A stretch of 26,181 nt of DNA from JAOZHU01 sp964506435 (GCA_964506435.1 CAZDLK010000029.1:1-26181); one strand, 5' to 3'; counted from the first letter of the stretch, positions 14,906-22,581 are shown. The notes: generated by a model from the sequence alone, not told the origin. Program-made: numbers and translations.

Positions 14906-15448
14906 TTGAGTATTCAGGATGAGGCGGAGTTGGTTATGGCGTTGCGTGAGTACAGTTGTAAGAAGCGTGGTGAGTGGGATGAGGGTGTTGATATTACTGC
15001 TTTGGATGAGGTTGCGAAGGAGAAGATTTTGCTGCGGGTTGTTACTTCGAAGTCTAAGTCGGGTTTTTATGGTGTTGAGGTTGTGCGGAGTATGGTGGAT
15101 GTGATGCGGCGTGGTCGTTATGATCGGGGTTTTCTTTTTGCTAAGCGGTTTACGAATGCGGCGAAGGAGGAGATGGATAGGAATAATATTCAGCGTATTT
15201 CTGAGAGGCATATGTTGCCGTTTAAGCCTGAGAGGCTTTTTTTGCAGTTGAATAGTTGTGTTGATAGGTTGTGTAGGGCTAGGTGTGGTAAGGTTCCGGA
15301 GTTTGAGTCTGATTGTCAGAAGGATTGTAAGGTTAGGGTGATTAGTGATAATGCGACGTTTCATTTTGAGAATGGTTGGTTGCGGCTTTTGAAGAATGAT
15401 TTTAAGCAGTTGTTGGTGTTGCAGAGGTCTGGGGAGTTTTTGAAGTAG
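14906..15448 (+). CDS. Restriction endonuclease-like protein with Cys-rich C-terminus
   Basis: A 180-residue protein. TTG 14906 with GGTGGTGG upstream is the likely start (the frame is open to 14870). The first 100 residues fit an Mrr-like fold: DEAELVMALREYSC, a strand with EKILLRVVTSKSK, VEVVRSMVDVMRRGRYDRGFLFAK, FTNAAKEEMDRNNIQRISE. The usual QxK is not clear, so activity may be lost. The C-terminal part has five cysteines (C118, C123, C127, C137, C141), possibly a metal site. Its end overlaps the end of the convergent ABC-GNAT gene by 47 bases. The amino acid pattern, not the mirror frame on the minus strand, shows it is the real gene. Confidence 0.65.
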   Translation: MSIQDEAELVMALREYSCKKRGEWDEGVDITALDEVAKEKILLRVVTSKSKSGFYGVEVVRSMVDVMRRGRYDRGFLFAKRFTNAAKEEMDRNNIQRISERHMLPFKPERLFLQLNSCVDRLCRARCGKVPEFESDCQKDCKVRVISDNATFHFENGWLRLLKNDFKQLLVLQRSGEFLK

Positions 15449-16904
15449 GTTTTGTTGTTTTTTGTGGGTTGTTGTTCCAGAAGAGGTAGGCTTTTGGTTG
15501 TGCTATGAAGCTTAGGCGTTTGAGTGTTTTTGCTAGTTCGTGTGTGTTTAGGGTTGTGATTTTTGTGGTGAATTCTTCGTGTTTTGGGTAGACGTTGCTT
15601 AATGTGGCTAGGCGTCTGCGTGTTGTGGGGTCGTGTTTGGATAGTTCCGTTAGTATTTTGGTTACTGGTTGGTGGCCTGTTTTGTTTATTGTGTGTTCGT
15701 TGTGGCTTATGCTTGTGAGTAGTGTTGTGTTGAAGCCTAATTGCGCTAATTGTTGTAGTGCTTGGGTGATGGCGGGGTTGGGTTTGGTTTCTGTTATGTG
15801 TTGCATTCCTGCTTTTTGGAAGAATGGGTTTATGCGTGCCATGACTGCGATGGTTTCTACGTGTGGTGTGCCTGCTTGTGGGAGGGTGTCGTGGACGAGT
15901 TTTGTTGCTAGGCCGATGCTGCGGTATTTTGGGTGGATTACGATGCGGGTGATTGTGCTTATTTCCTGTTGCAGTTGTTGTATGGTGCCTTTCCAGGTTT
16001 TGCTGCGTCCGAAGCATGTTGGTGGTGGGTGTGCGTAGACGATTACGCCTGCGAGTGTGTTTTTGTGTTTTAGGGTGAATATTTTGCGTGGTGCTGGGCA
16101 GGTTGCGGTGCGGTAGTGGAATTGGCTGAGTGCTTTGTAATCTGCGAGTGTGCCTTGTGTTATGCTTATTCGGCGTGTTATGGTGCATTGGGTTGGTGGT
16201 TTACGGCGGTGGTGGTAGTGTATGGTGATTTGTTTGCCGTAGTGTTTGTGTATGTGTACGTTTGGTGCTAAATCGGCTTTGAGGTCGTTGTGTGTGGTTG
16301 CGGCGATTACTGCTTTGCTGTTTGCGCGTGCTTGTTTTTGGAGGTTGTATGCGACGATGCGTGCTGTGTCTCGGTCTAGTGTGCTGCAGAATTCGTCGAG
16401 TATCCACCATTGTGCTGGTGAAGCGGTTAATCGCGCTATGCAATAGCGGTGTTTTTGTCCGTCGCTGAGTTGCGTGTATGTGCGGAGGAGTATGAAGGCG
16501 TCGTTTAGTCCTGCTTTGCTGAGTGTTTGGAGGGCTTCTGTTGTTGTTTTTCCGAGTGTTTCGATGATGGGTTGGTTGGGGTTTATGTTCAAATCTTTGG
16601 TGTCTTGGGCTGCTGTGGCTAAATCTGCTTTTATGGCTTTTAGGAGTGTGCTTTTGCCTGATCCGCTGTCGCCTGTGATGAGGACGATGTCTGTGGGGCG
16701 TATGCGTAATGTGATGTTGTCGTAAAGTGTAAAACGCTGGGCGGAGTCGGTGCCGAGTCCGAAGTTTTCTGCGATGGTTTGTGTGCGTGGTGTGAGCTTT
16801 TGTGGTGCGGTTTCGTAGTTTATGTTGTATGTGAATGTGTTGGTTTTGCGGTTGTATGTGCGTTTGAGTTTGTTTATTTGGAAGTGTTCGTGTCTGCGTG
16901 TCAT
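15402..16904 (-). CDS. ABC ATPase fused to GNAT acetyltransferase (COG2401 type)
   Basis: A 500-residue soluble protein. The start at 16904 overlaps the terminase stop (ATGA); the frame extends further upstream but only inside the terminase gene. Residues 1-60 are a basic lead-in. The ABC domain (about 60-235) has Walker A GDSGSGKST (78-86), signature LSDGQKHR (146-153), Walker B WWILDEF (166-172) and H205. The GNAT domain (about 243-370) has FHYRTATCPAPRKIF, GVIVYAHPP and RIVIHPKYRSIGLATKLV (acetyl-CoA loop at 328-333). The last 130 residues are helical and unknown. It is the intact counterpart of the split gene at 6109-7175, but clearly divergent in both domains. Role unknown; the terminase link suggests viral DNA processing or modification. 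Confidence 0.85.
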   Translation of the reverse strand: MTRRHEHFQINKLKRTYNRKTNTFTYNINYETAPQKLTPRTQTIAENFGLGTDSAQRFTLYDNITLRIRPTDIVLITGDSGSGKSTLLKAIKADLATAAQDTKDLNINPNQPIIETLGKTTTEALQTLSKAGLNDAFILLRTYTQLSDGQKHRYCIARLTASPAQWWILDEFCSTLDRDTARIVAYNLQKQARANSKAVIAATTHNDLKADLAPNVHIHKHYGKQITIHYHHRRKPPTQCTITRRISITQGTLADYKALSQFHYRTATCPAPRKIFTLKHKNTLAGVIVYAHPPPTCFGRSKTWKGTIQQLQQEISTITRIVIHPKYRSIGLATKLVHDTLPQAGTPHVETIAVMARINPFFQKAGMQHITETKPNPAITQALQQLAQLGFNTTLLTSISHNEHTINKTGHQPVTKILTELSKHDPTTRRRLATLSNVYPKHEEFTTKITTLNTHELAKTLKRLSFIAQPKAYLFWNNNPQKTTKPTSKTPQTSATPTTA

Positions 16905-18214
16905 CGTGTGTCGCCGCGTTTTGGGATTATGTAGAGTTTCGGTGCGGGTTCTGTGTGTGCTGCGTACGCTGCGAGTGCAAGTGCCCAGAGTTGGTCGTCG
17001 TGTGTGTTTGGTGCTGGGTTGAATGTGAGTTTGCCGTTTCGTGTGTAGGTGTATTGTTGGTCGTTGATTTGTTGGCATAAGTGCTTATCGTATGGGATGG
17101 CTATGTGGTTTTGTTCCATGGTGAGTTTGAGGTGGGTGAGGATTTCGGTTTTGGTTTGTTGGGTGAGTTTTGCGCCTTCTACTGTTACGTTTTGCTCTTG
17201 GAGTTGTTCGAGGATTGGTTCGCCTATTCCTGTTTGGTCGATGAGCGCTTTGCTGAAATGGAGTTTTTGGTTTGCGCGGGTTACTGTGGCGATTACTTCG
17301 GTGTAGGTGGTTTCTAGTGGGAATTCGTGGGTGTATACGAGTTTGAGTGTTTCATTGTCGCGTTGGATTATGGCTAAGACTGAGTTGTCTTGGAGTTTGC
17401 CTAAGTCTAATCCAGCGTAATATTCGCCTTTGGGGATTGGCTGTTCTAAGCTTGTGTAGGGTTCTAGGTTTATGCGTTGTGCGTGTTCTATGCATTGGCG
17501 GATGAGTTCTTGTTGGAAGTAGCTGGTTGCGGCTTCGGTGAATTCGGCTTGGTATTCGCGTTTGTATGCTTCTGTTGTCATGTTTTGCTGCATTTCTTGT
17601 AGGAAGGTTTGTGGGATTAGTGGGTTTTGTGCTGAGGGGATTTTGTGGGTGCTGTAGGTTGGGTTGAGGAATGCTTTGTAGAAGAAGTGGTTTTTGTCCC
17701 ATGGTGTGCTGAGTAAAATTGCGGTGCCGTTTGTTGTGCTTAGCATGGGGTAGAGGATTTCGGTTATGATGTTTTCGGGGATGAAGCTGGCTTCGTCGCA
17801 GATTGTGAGGTTTGCTGTGTATCCGCGTAGCAGGTGTTCGCTGCAGGGTAGGGCGATTATTTGTGAGGCGGTGGTGAGTTGGATTAGTGTGCGTGTTTTG
17901 CGTGTTATGCTTTTGCGGATGGTTTGGTTTTGGTGTGTGAGGGTGAGGATTTTGTCGAACATTATCATGCTTTGGCGGAGTGATGGGCTGATTATGAGTG
18001 TGGTTGTGTTGGGGTGTGAGAATGCGTAGTGTATGGCTTTTGTTGCGATGGTGGTGGTTTTGCCTGTTTGTCTTCCCATGCAGGCTACGATGCGTTTTGC
18101 TGGGTCGTTGAGGAGTTTTTCTTGGTATGGGAAGGGTTGAAAATTGAGGATTAGCTGTGCGAATAAGGAGGGGTTTGTTGCGAGTTGTTTTAGTGCTTCT
18201 GGGTTGATGGACAT
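16901..18214 (-). CDS. Terminase large subunit (packaging ATPase-nuclease)
   Basis: A 437-residue protein starting at ATG 18214; the frame upstream overlaps the previous gene. The ATPase domain shows a Walker A variant GRQTGKTT (47-54), Walker B LTICDEAS (D140, E141) and coupling motif LLSTPW (168-172). The RNase H-like nuclease domain starts with GLDLGK (D270), then LIDQTGIG (D326) and HDDQLWAL (D406/D407), so all acidic active-site residues are present. It would cut and pump viral DNA into proheads. It is coupled to the COG2401 gene downstream and a small helical gene upstream (25-base overlap). No portal or capsid gene is visible in the window. Confidence 0.92.
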   Translation of the reverse strand: MSINPEALKQLATNPSLFAQLILNFQPFPYQEKLLNDPAKRIVACMGRQTGKTTTIATKAIHYAFSHPNTTTLIISPSLRQSMIMFDKILTLTHQNQTIRKSITRKTRTLIQLTTASQIIALPCSEHLLRGYTANLTICDEASFIPENIITEILYPMLSTTNGTAILLSTPWDKNHFFYKAFLNPTYSTHKIPSAQNPLIPQTFLQEMQQNMTTEAYKREYQAEFTEAATSYFQQELIRQCIEHAQRINLEPYTSLEQPIPKGEYYAGLDLGKLQDNSVLAIIQRDNETLKLVYTHEFPLETTYTEVIATVTRANQKLHFSKALIDQTGIGEPILEQLQEQNVTVEGAKLTQQTKTEILTHLKLTMEQNHIAIPYDKHLCQQINDQQYTYTRNGKLTFNPAPNTHDDQLWALALAAYAAHTEPAPKLYIIPKRGDTR

Positions 18215-18528
18215 TTTTGTTTGAGCCTCTTGGCGAGTTTTGTGGCGTTGGTGGTGATTTGGCTGAGGAGTTTGGCTAGGTCTTGGCTTTGGTCTTGTTG
18301 TCCGTGGAGTTTCAGGAGCATTGATAGTGTGCGTACGTGGCTTGCGAGGGTTTGGTAGTAGAATGCTCTTTGGCTTCCGTAGTGTGGGTCTTCTGCGAGT
18401 TTTTGGAGTTCGTCGATTATTCGCCATTCTTTTTCTATGAGGTCTTTGGCTGTTCTGCTCTGTTGCGAATTTTTTTCTATACCCCCCTTATTTAAAGGGG
18501 CGACAGGGTTTTCGGTCACGTGGTTCAT
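18190..18528 (-). CDS. Small helical protein upstream of terminase
   Basis: A 112-residue protein starting at ATG 18528, which overlaps the stop of the membrane protein gene (ATGA). The first 30 residues are polar and proline/glycine-containing. The remainder is helical: SRTAKDLIEKEWRIIDELQK, then QRAFYYQTLASHVRTLSMLL and a basic C-terminus (NATKLAKRLKQK). Its place before the large subunit and its size suit a small terminase subunit or DNA-recognition protein, but no HTH is obvious, so that role is inferred from position. It resembles loosely the 94-residue protein at 8501-8785. Confidence 0.65.
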   Translation of the reverse strand: MNHVTENPVAPLNKGGIEKNSQQSRTAKDLIEKEWRIIDELQKLAEDPHYGSQRAFYYQTLASHVRTLSMLLKLHGQQDQSQDLAKLLSQITTNATKLAKRLKQKCPSTQKH

Positions 18529-18785
18529 TCTCCTGTTTTTTGTGAGATTAGGATGCCTGTTATCGTGCCAGCCAAGCCTGTTATGGCGGCGAAGACTTCG
18601 CTGTTCCATGTGCCGAGTAACGCTAAATGCGCAATCTCCAAAGCGGTTAAGCTGAATGCTAAGGCTATGGCGAATTTTACGCCTAGAACCAAGCGTTCAC
18701 TGGGCGACACTTCATCGGCAACTGCGGCGGCGGTTTTGTCTGTGGTTCTTCTTCGCGTTAATGCTTGTTTTATCCAGTCGGTCAA
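18525..18785 (-). CDS. Small two-helix membrane protein (holin-like size)
   Basis: An 86-residue protein with a basic, soluble first third (IKQALTRRRTTDKTAA...), a first membrane helix (about 35-55, VKFAIALAFSLTALEIAHLAL) and a second one (about 61-80, VFAAITGLAGTITGILIS), ending QKTGE. It overlaps both neighbours by four bases (ATGA), so it belongs to the terminase operon. Size and topology match viral holins, but archaeal viruses often carry unrelated small membrane proteins, so the function is open. Confidence 0.68.
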   Translation of the reverse strand: MTDWIKQALTRRRTTDKTAAAVADEVSPSERLVLGVKFAIALAFSLTALEIAHLALLGTWNSEVFAAITGLAGTITGILISQKTGE

Positions 18786-19180
18786 TGGTTGCGCACTCTC
18801 TGCTGCCGCAGGATGCGGCTTAAGCTGGGTTTTTCAGTTTTATTTTTCTCGTTTATCGTGAAGCTGTTCAGCATCACCGTAGCTTCTTGTGCGGTTACGT
18901 GTGCTTTGGCTATGACTGCGGCGTTTGTAGTCCACGGCACAGGCACAGCAGTATAATCAATATCATACAAGCCATCACTATAGCGGAAACAGTTCTGCGC
19001 CAAAATAACATGCTTCTTCTTTGAACCCAACAAACCAATGAATATACCCCAGCTCTTAACAGGCACATCAATACCGCTAACACCATTGCTTAAACTCTTG
19101 CCGATGCTGGCGTCCAACCACTCAACACGTATCAAATCACCCGCCGCCAAGCATTTAATCTGATTCAAGACTTCCTTCAT
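18782..19180 (-). CDS. Unknown protein, first gene of the terminase operon
   Basis: A 132-residue protein not recognised. Its middle part has a beta-rich pattern (GDLIRVEWLDASIGK, WGIFIGLLGSKKKHVILAQ, YDIDYTAVPVPW), as in small beta-barrel proteins. A helix and a basic tail follow (SLSRILRQQRVRNH). No signal peptide or membrane segment. It is the first gene after the promoter at 19217-19225 and overlaps the membrane protein gene by ATGA. Confidence 0.65.
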   Translation of the reverse strand: MKEVLNQIKCLAAGDLIRVEWLDASIGKSLSNGVSGIDVPVKSWGIFIGLLGSKKKHVILAQNCFRYSDGLYDIDYTAVPVPWTTNAAVIAKAHVTAQEATVMLNSFTINEKNKTEKPSLSRILRQQRVRNH

Positions 19181-19216
19181 GTTGTATCATCAAGAAACTA
19201 GCGAGGCACAACAGCC

Positions 19217-19225
19217 AATATAAAC
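19217..19225 (-). promoter_or_regulatory. TATA box of the terminase operon
   Basis: GTTTATATT on the minus strand is a strong archaeal TATA box. Start of transcription is expected near 19193-19197, a dozen bases before the ATG at 19180. To its right, 19231-19280 is an AT-rich stretch with repeated AAATT/AATTC words and no gene. Confidence 0.6.
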
Positions 19226-19361
19226 CCTCACGAAATTCATAAATTAATTAATTTACAAATTCATCAATTCACAAATTTGCTAGACAAAACCAATCAAGAA
19301 CCCGAAATGGGGCTCTCAAATCCAGAGGAGAAGCTAGAGTTTTAAGCACTTCATTACAATA

Positions 19362-19877
19362 ATGGATAACATGATAAACTGGCAATACTTTCCCAAATGC
19401 GATGCTACGCCAGACAATGTCTTGGCTCTTGTGGAAATCTTTAAGAAACATTTCGCCGAAATTAATTCTCAAGAGAAGCGTCTTAGCAGCAATGATGTGT
19501 TGCTAGTTTTGAAACAAGATTTGACTGAAGCCCACTTTATAGTGGAAAAGGGAAAGAAACTTGAAGATAAGATCAGAGTCCCTGTCCTTTTTGGGAGAAA
19601 CGGACAGCTTGAAAAATCATTTCAAGTAGACGCATTTCACAAAGAGACTGGAATGGTGCTTGAGGTAGAAGCAGGCAGAGCCGTTGCTAATTATCAATTT
19701 CTCAAAGACTTGTTTGAAGCCTGCATGATGCATGATGCAAACTACCTAGCAATAGGCGTTCGAAATACGTACTTGCAGAAACCAGACTTTGAAACCGTGG
19801 TAACTTATTTTGATACCCTCTACGCCAGTGGAAGATTGACGTTACCGTTGAAAGGAGTGCTTGTCATAGGTTACTAG
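19362..19877 (+). CDS. Restriction endonuclease-like protein (BglII-type PD-(D/E)XK pattern)
   Basis: A 171-residue protein. The core is FQVDAFHKETGMVLEVEAGRA, with D90 and E101/E103 as PD-(D/E)XK-type residues. The helix FLKDLFEACMMHDANYLAIGV and the end LPLKGVLVIGY follow. This pattern recalls small uncharacterised nucleases of the BglII-like group. A TATA-like GTTTTAAGC about 25 bases before the ATG suggests a leaderless transcript. It is followed, nine bases later, by another nuclease-like gene, so the two form an operon. A cognate methylase is not seen in the window, so it may not be a classical restriction enzyme. Confidence 0.58.
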   Translation: MDNMINWQYFPKCDATPDNVLALVEIFKKHFAEINSQEKRLSSNDVLLVLKQDLTEAHFIVEKGKKLEDKIRVPVLFGRNGQLEKSFQVDAFHKETGMVLEVEAGRAVANYQFLKDLFEACMMHDANYLAIGVRNTYLQKPDFETVVTYFDTLYASGRLTLPLKGVLVIGY

Positions 19878-19886
19878 GCTTGAGAG

Positions 19887-20414
19887 TTGGTTAATGTGGT
19901 TAAAAGAAATGTTCACCAAGAAGTTGCATTTGAACATTATATTCGAGACAAGGACGTTTCTTATCTGGCCATTGATGAAGCTAAAAGACCAATGGGTATT
20001 GATAAAAACTTTGACTTTCTTGTTTTCACGAAAACAAAGGTTTTGGCTGTTGATGTCAAAGGAAAACAAATTCCCTACAAAGGGCGAGGTGGTTACCTGT
20101 GGGAGACTTGGATACACTCCAAAGACTTGACTGGATTGAGACAGTGGGAAGACATGTTCAAATCTTTGCTTAACTGTCCAGTCGAGAGTCTGCTGGTTTT
20201 TGTTTATTTGATAAACGACAAATCATTCATGAAAGATTTTCAAACCACCTATCAGTATCATGGGATGACATATGGATTGACGGCAATTACAATTCGCGAT
20301 TTCGAGAAGAACAAAAAGGTAAGGTCTGGTTTTTCAACTGAAAAACAGGTATGGCAGTTACCGAGAAAAAAGGCAAAAGAGTTGCTGAAAGACATCAGTC
20401 ATTTTATTTCTTAG
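19887..20414 (+). CDS. HYExxxR-like PD-(D/E)XK nuclease-fold protein
   Basis: A 175-residue protein; start TTG 19887 or GTG 19896. It shows VAFEHYIRDKDVSYLAIDEAKR, then NFDFLVFTKTKVLAVDVKG (D43, D56 and K58), a glycine-rich turn with GGYLWETWIHSKDLTGLRQWEDMF, and a strand LLVFVYLI. I recognise this arrangement from the HYExxxR family, which is best known from bacteria. The nuclease core looks complete. It is the second gene of the pair starting at 19362 and converges with the zinc-ribbon gene at 20432. The target is unknown; defence is a reasonable guess. Confidence 0.62.
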   Translation: MVNVVKRNVHQEVAFEHYIRDKDVSYLAIDEAKRPMGIDKNFDFLVFTKTKVLAVDVKGKQIPYKGRGGYLWETWIHSKDLTGLRQWEDMFKSLLNCPVESLLVFVYLINDKSFMKDFQTTYQYHGMTYGLTAITIRDFEKNKKVRSGFSTEKQVWQLPRKKAKELLKDISHFIS

Positions 20415-20431
20415 TTACGCACGCGCAAAAT

Positions 20432-20758
20432 TTACGTTAGTAAACCTAGTTTAACCAGTCTTGACTTAATAGCACCTTCTTTTCTCTGATGTTTTTGCGC
20501 TAACTGAGAAATAGTTAAACCTCCCTTATAGTCGCAAATTAACTCTTCTTCTTCGTTTTTACTCCATTTTTCGTATGCTCTTCTATATTTTTTTCTTATT
20601 TCTTCTACACTGTAAGCCTTCAAAACTGTGCTCCCGACAGATTTGGCTGCAGTTCCTTCCTGATTTAAGAAAGGATATATATTCCCAATTTGGAATGAGC
20701 AATTGGGGCAATATTTGACTTTTTCTTTGATTTCGTAGCCACATTGTGGGCAGTACAT
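20432..20758 (-). CDS. Zinc-ribbon protein with C-terminal HTH-like domain
   Basis: A 108-residue protein. It starts MYCPQCGYEIKEKVKYCPNC, a CxxC-x10-CxxC zinc ribbon (C3, C6, C17, C20) as found in many archaeal zinc-ribbon (double) domains. A linker is followed by WSKNEEEELICDYKGGLTIS and QLAQKHQRKEGAIKSRLVKLGL, which fits a SANT/HTH-like DNA-binding helix set. This is consistent with a small transcription factor. A short, AT-rich upstream region (ACTTAATAC near 20785) suggests a near-leaderless transcript. It sits alone between the nuclease pair and the truncated HEAT-type gene. Confidence 0.7.
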   Translation of the reverse strand: MYCPQCGYEIKEKVKYCPNCSFQIGNIYPFLNQEGTAAKSVGSTVLKAYSVEEIRKKYRRAYEKWSKNEEEELICDYKGGLTISQLAQKHQRKEGAIKSRLVKLGLLT

Positions 20759-20896
20759 ATTTAATCAAGAAATGGTATATCTGTATTAAGTAATTAACTG
20801 TTACTGGGGCCTCAACAGAGGGATAATCAGACTAGCCGACAAGGGATCTGTGGACATGTACGGCACTTTTAATGGTTTAGCGGAGTTGTTTAGGGA

Positions 20897-21139
20897 TTGT
20901 CTGTGTTGAGTAAGATTGCTTTTTACATGAATCGGCGTGATGAGGTTCCTAATCAGCAGCTTGCTCGGGAGTTGGCGGAAACAGAGAACACTGTGGGCAT
21001 TAAAGAAATTGCTGAGAGCCTCAACCACAAGAATAGGAGTGTTCAGAGTGATTGTTTGAAGGTTCTTTATGAGATAGGCTACTTGAAGCCTGCGTTGATA
21101 GCTGATTACGCTGCCGCGTTCTTAGTGTTCAATTATTAG
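20897..21139 (+). pseudogene. Truncated HEAT-repeat-type protein gene
   Basis: The 80-residue frame (TTG 20897 or GTG 20903) begins SVLSKIAFYMNRRDEVPNQQ and continues through a helical repeat (SVQSDCLKVLYEIGYLKPAL). I recognise this as the N-terminus of a widespread helical-repeat family whose members are about 200 residues and continue after IADY with a second repeat. Here the frame changes to AAAFLVFNY and stops, so the C-terminal two thirds are missing. Probably a remnant left by insertion or deletion in the accessory region. Start codon uncertain. Confidence 0.5.
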
Positions 21140-21204
21140 AACAGCATGTACCAAAACATGGCCTTTTAGGTTAGCTTCACCCTGTATCTAACACAGGTGT
21201 CCAC

Positions 21205-21309
21205 ATGAACAAAAAATCACCACTTGAAATAGACGTCGTTTCATGGGTAGTCGAAGAAGCCTCAATCAAACACACACGCCCACCCATACGCCATGAACAC
21301 CCAGCCTAA
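21205..21309 (+). CDS. Possible 34-residue protein
   Basis: ATG 21205 has AGGTG five bases upstream and the frame runs to TAA at 21307, encoding MNKKSPLEIDVVSWVVEEAS and a basic, proline/His-rich end. A short CCTGT/ACAGG inverted repeat overlaps the ribosome site. Length is small, and no family is recognised; chance cannot be excluded. It converges with the membrane protein gene ending at 21343. Confidence 0.35.
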   Translation: MNKKSPLEIDVVSWVVEEASIKHTRPPIRHEHPA

Positions 21310-21342
21310 ACCACTTCTTTTAATCCAAATATGAAGCGTTAC

Positions 21343-22581
21343 TCACCCGAAAACAGCCGTGTGCAACAACAGAAAATCCAGAAAACCCACCACGTACGAC
21401 GGAATCCAAAACGCCACCGTCAACAACGCCATCCTCCTGCTTTTAGCTGCAAACGATTCTGATTTTGGACGCCAAAGCGCCACAAGCCACGTCCCGAAAA
21501 CCAACGCTGGAACAGAAAAAACACCATGCAACCCATTCATAACCAAACGCAAAAGCGAACTGGAAAACGCCTCAGTAGAAGTGCTAAACGGATTCATAAG
21601 CAACACCGTGGAAAAACCAACCCACCACGCGCAAATCACAATCAACAGCATAACCTCATGCACAAAAAACTCACCCTTCACCCTGAACCACATACTCATA
21701 AAAACCATACCCGACCAAATAGTCTGCATAACCAAATTAATCTCAGCAAAACTCAACCCCACCGCAGAAAAAGGAAAGAAAAACACCGTGCCCAACTCAA
21801 ACACAACAACCGCAACAACAGTGAAAGCCACAATTTTCCACTGCACAGAACCACTCAACGCTTTCCCCTTCGCACGCTTTCTCCGCGCAACAACAACCAT
21901 TGAAAAAGCCATTAAAACCGCAAACGCCACAACCACCGCAACCAACGCATAAAACACCAACGGATTCAACCCCAAAATAGTGGTAGCGCTCCACATGTTT
22001 GTGGCAATTGCCTGTACAGTAACAGTCAAATCCTCAATGTACCACCCAGCCTTATTCGTCACATTCTTCAAATGCTCCGAAGACCCAACAAACACGCCCG
22101 TCGCCTTATCCCACTCCTTATGCCTGAACGAATCATTCCCATAAGTAACAACCCGACTAGCGCCTAACACGGTCTTCTGCTCCTCACGCTGAACCGCCAC
22201 ATCAACAGGTTTCCCAGTGTCACGCCCATTATCAAAAAACGTGTCCCCCGCACCAAGACCAGCAGGAATAATAATCCACCCCTCAACATTCCCCTCAGTA
22301 AAATTAAACTCCCAAACCGCACTGCCCACCGTCCCATTAGAGTATCTAGTGGTAACATTCGCCGAAAACGCTGCGCCTTGAACCGGCAAAATCGTTATCC
22401 TCATCCACGTAACATCATGCGTCGGAGGCGGAGCACCAGTACCAGTTATGCCCACGTCATACTCAATCCAGTCTCCCTCTCTGACACCTACCGAAGGCTC
22501 ACCATAAACAAGCACAGGCAAAGCAACAACTGAAACACCAACAATCACGCTTACTAGAATCAAAGCAGTGACGGCTTTCAT
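21343..22581 (-). CDS. Membrane protein with large extracellular domain
   Basis: A 412-residue protein. A signal peptide (1-27, ending VYG) is followed by an extracellular beta-rich domain (about 28-200; EGDWIEYDVGI, VWEFNFTEGNVEGWIIIP, N-glycosylation sites NVTT, NDS). From about 205 there are roughly six membrane helices (LVFYALVAVVVAFAVLMAF, IVAFTVVAVVVFELGTVFFF, VMLLIVICAWWVGFS and others), with a basic loop RRKRAKGK after the first. This is an ectodomain plus multi-pass anchor, common in uncharacterised archaeal surface proteins; a sensor or transport role is not evident. Coding DNA is A+C-rich on the plus strand (G+T-rich coding strand). A TATA candidate GCTTTAATC lies at about 22615-22623, next to an inverted repeat. 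Confidence 0.78.
   Translation of the reverse strand: MKAVTALILVSVIVGVSVVALPVLVYGEPSVGVREGDWIEYDVGITGTGAPPPTHDVTWMRITILPVQGAAFSANVTTRYSNGTVGSAVWEFNFTEGNVEGWIIIPAGLGAGDTFFDNGRDTGKPVDVAVQREEQKTVLGASRVVTYGNDSFRHKEWDKATGVFVGSSEHLKNVTNKAGWYIEDLTVTVQAIATNMWSATTILGLNPLVFYALVAVVVAFAVLMAFSMVVVARRKRAKGKALSGSVQWKIVAFTVVAVVVFELGTVFFFPFSAVGLSFAEINLVMQTIWSGMVFMSMWFRVKGEFFVHEVMLLIVICAWWVGFSTVLLMNPFSTSTEAFSSSLLRLVMNGLHGVFSVPALVFGTWLVALWRPKSESFAAKSRRMALLTVAFWIPSYVVGFLDFLLLHTAVFG

Noticed and set aside
14813..15364. 183-residue minus-strand frame opposite the nuclease-like gene
   Set aside because: Low-complexity composition (Thr, Leu, Asn, Arg, Pro) without motifs; the plus-strand frame shows an ordered nuclease-like pattern and has a ribosome site.
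15361..16188. 275-residue minus-strand frame rich in His, Asn, Thr, Arg and Pro
   Set aside because: It is the out-of-frame mirror of the ABC-GNAT gene in a block of extreme A+C composition on that strand; no domain pattern.
20801..21028. 75-residue minus-strand frame near the HEAT-type gene
   Set aside because: The plus-strand frame matches a recognisable family start; the minus frame shows nothing.
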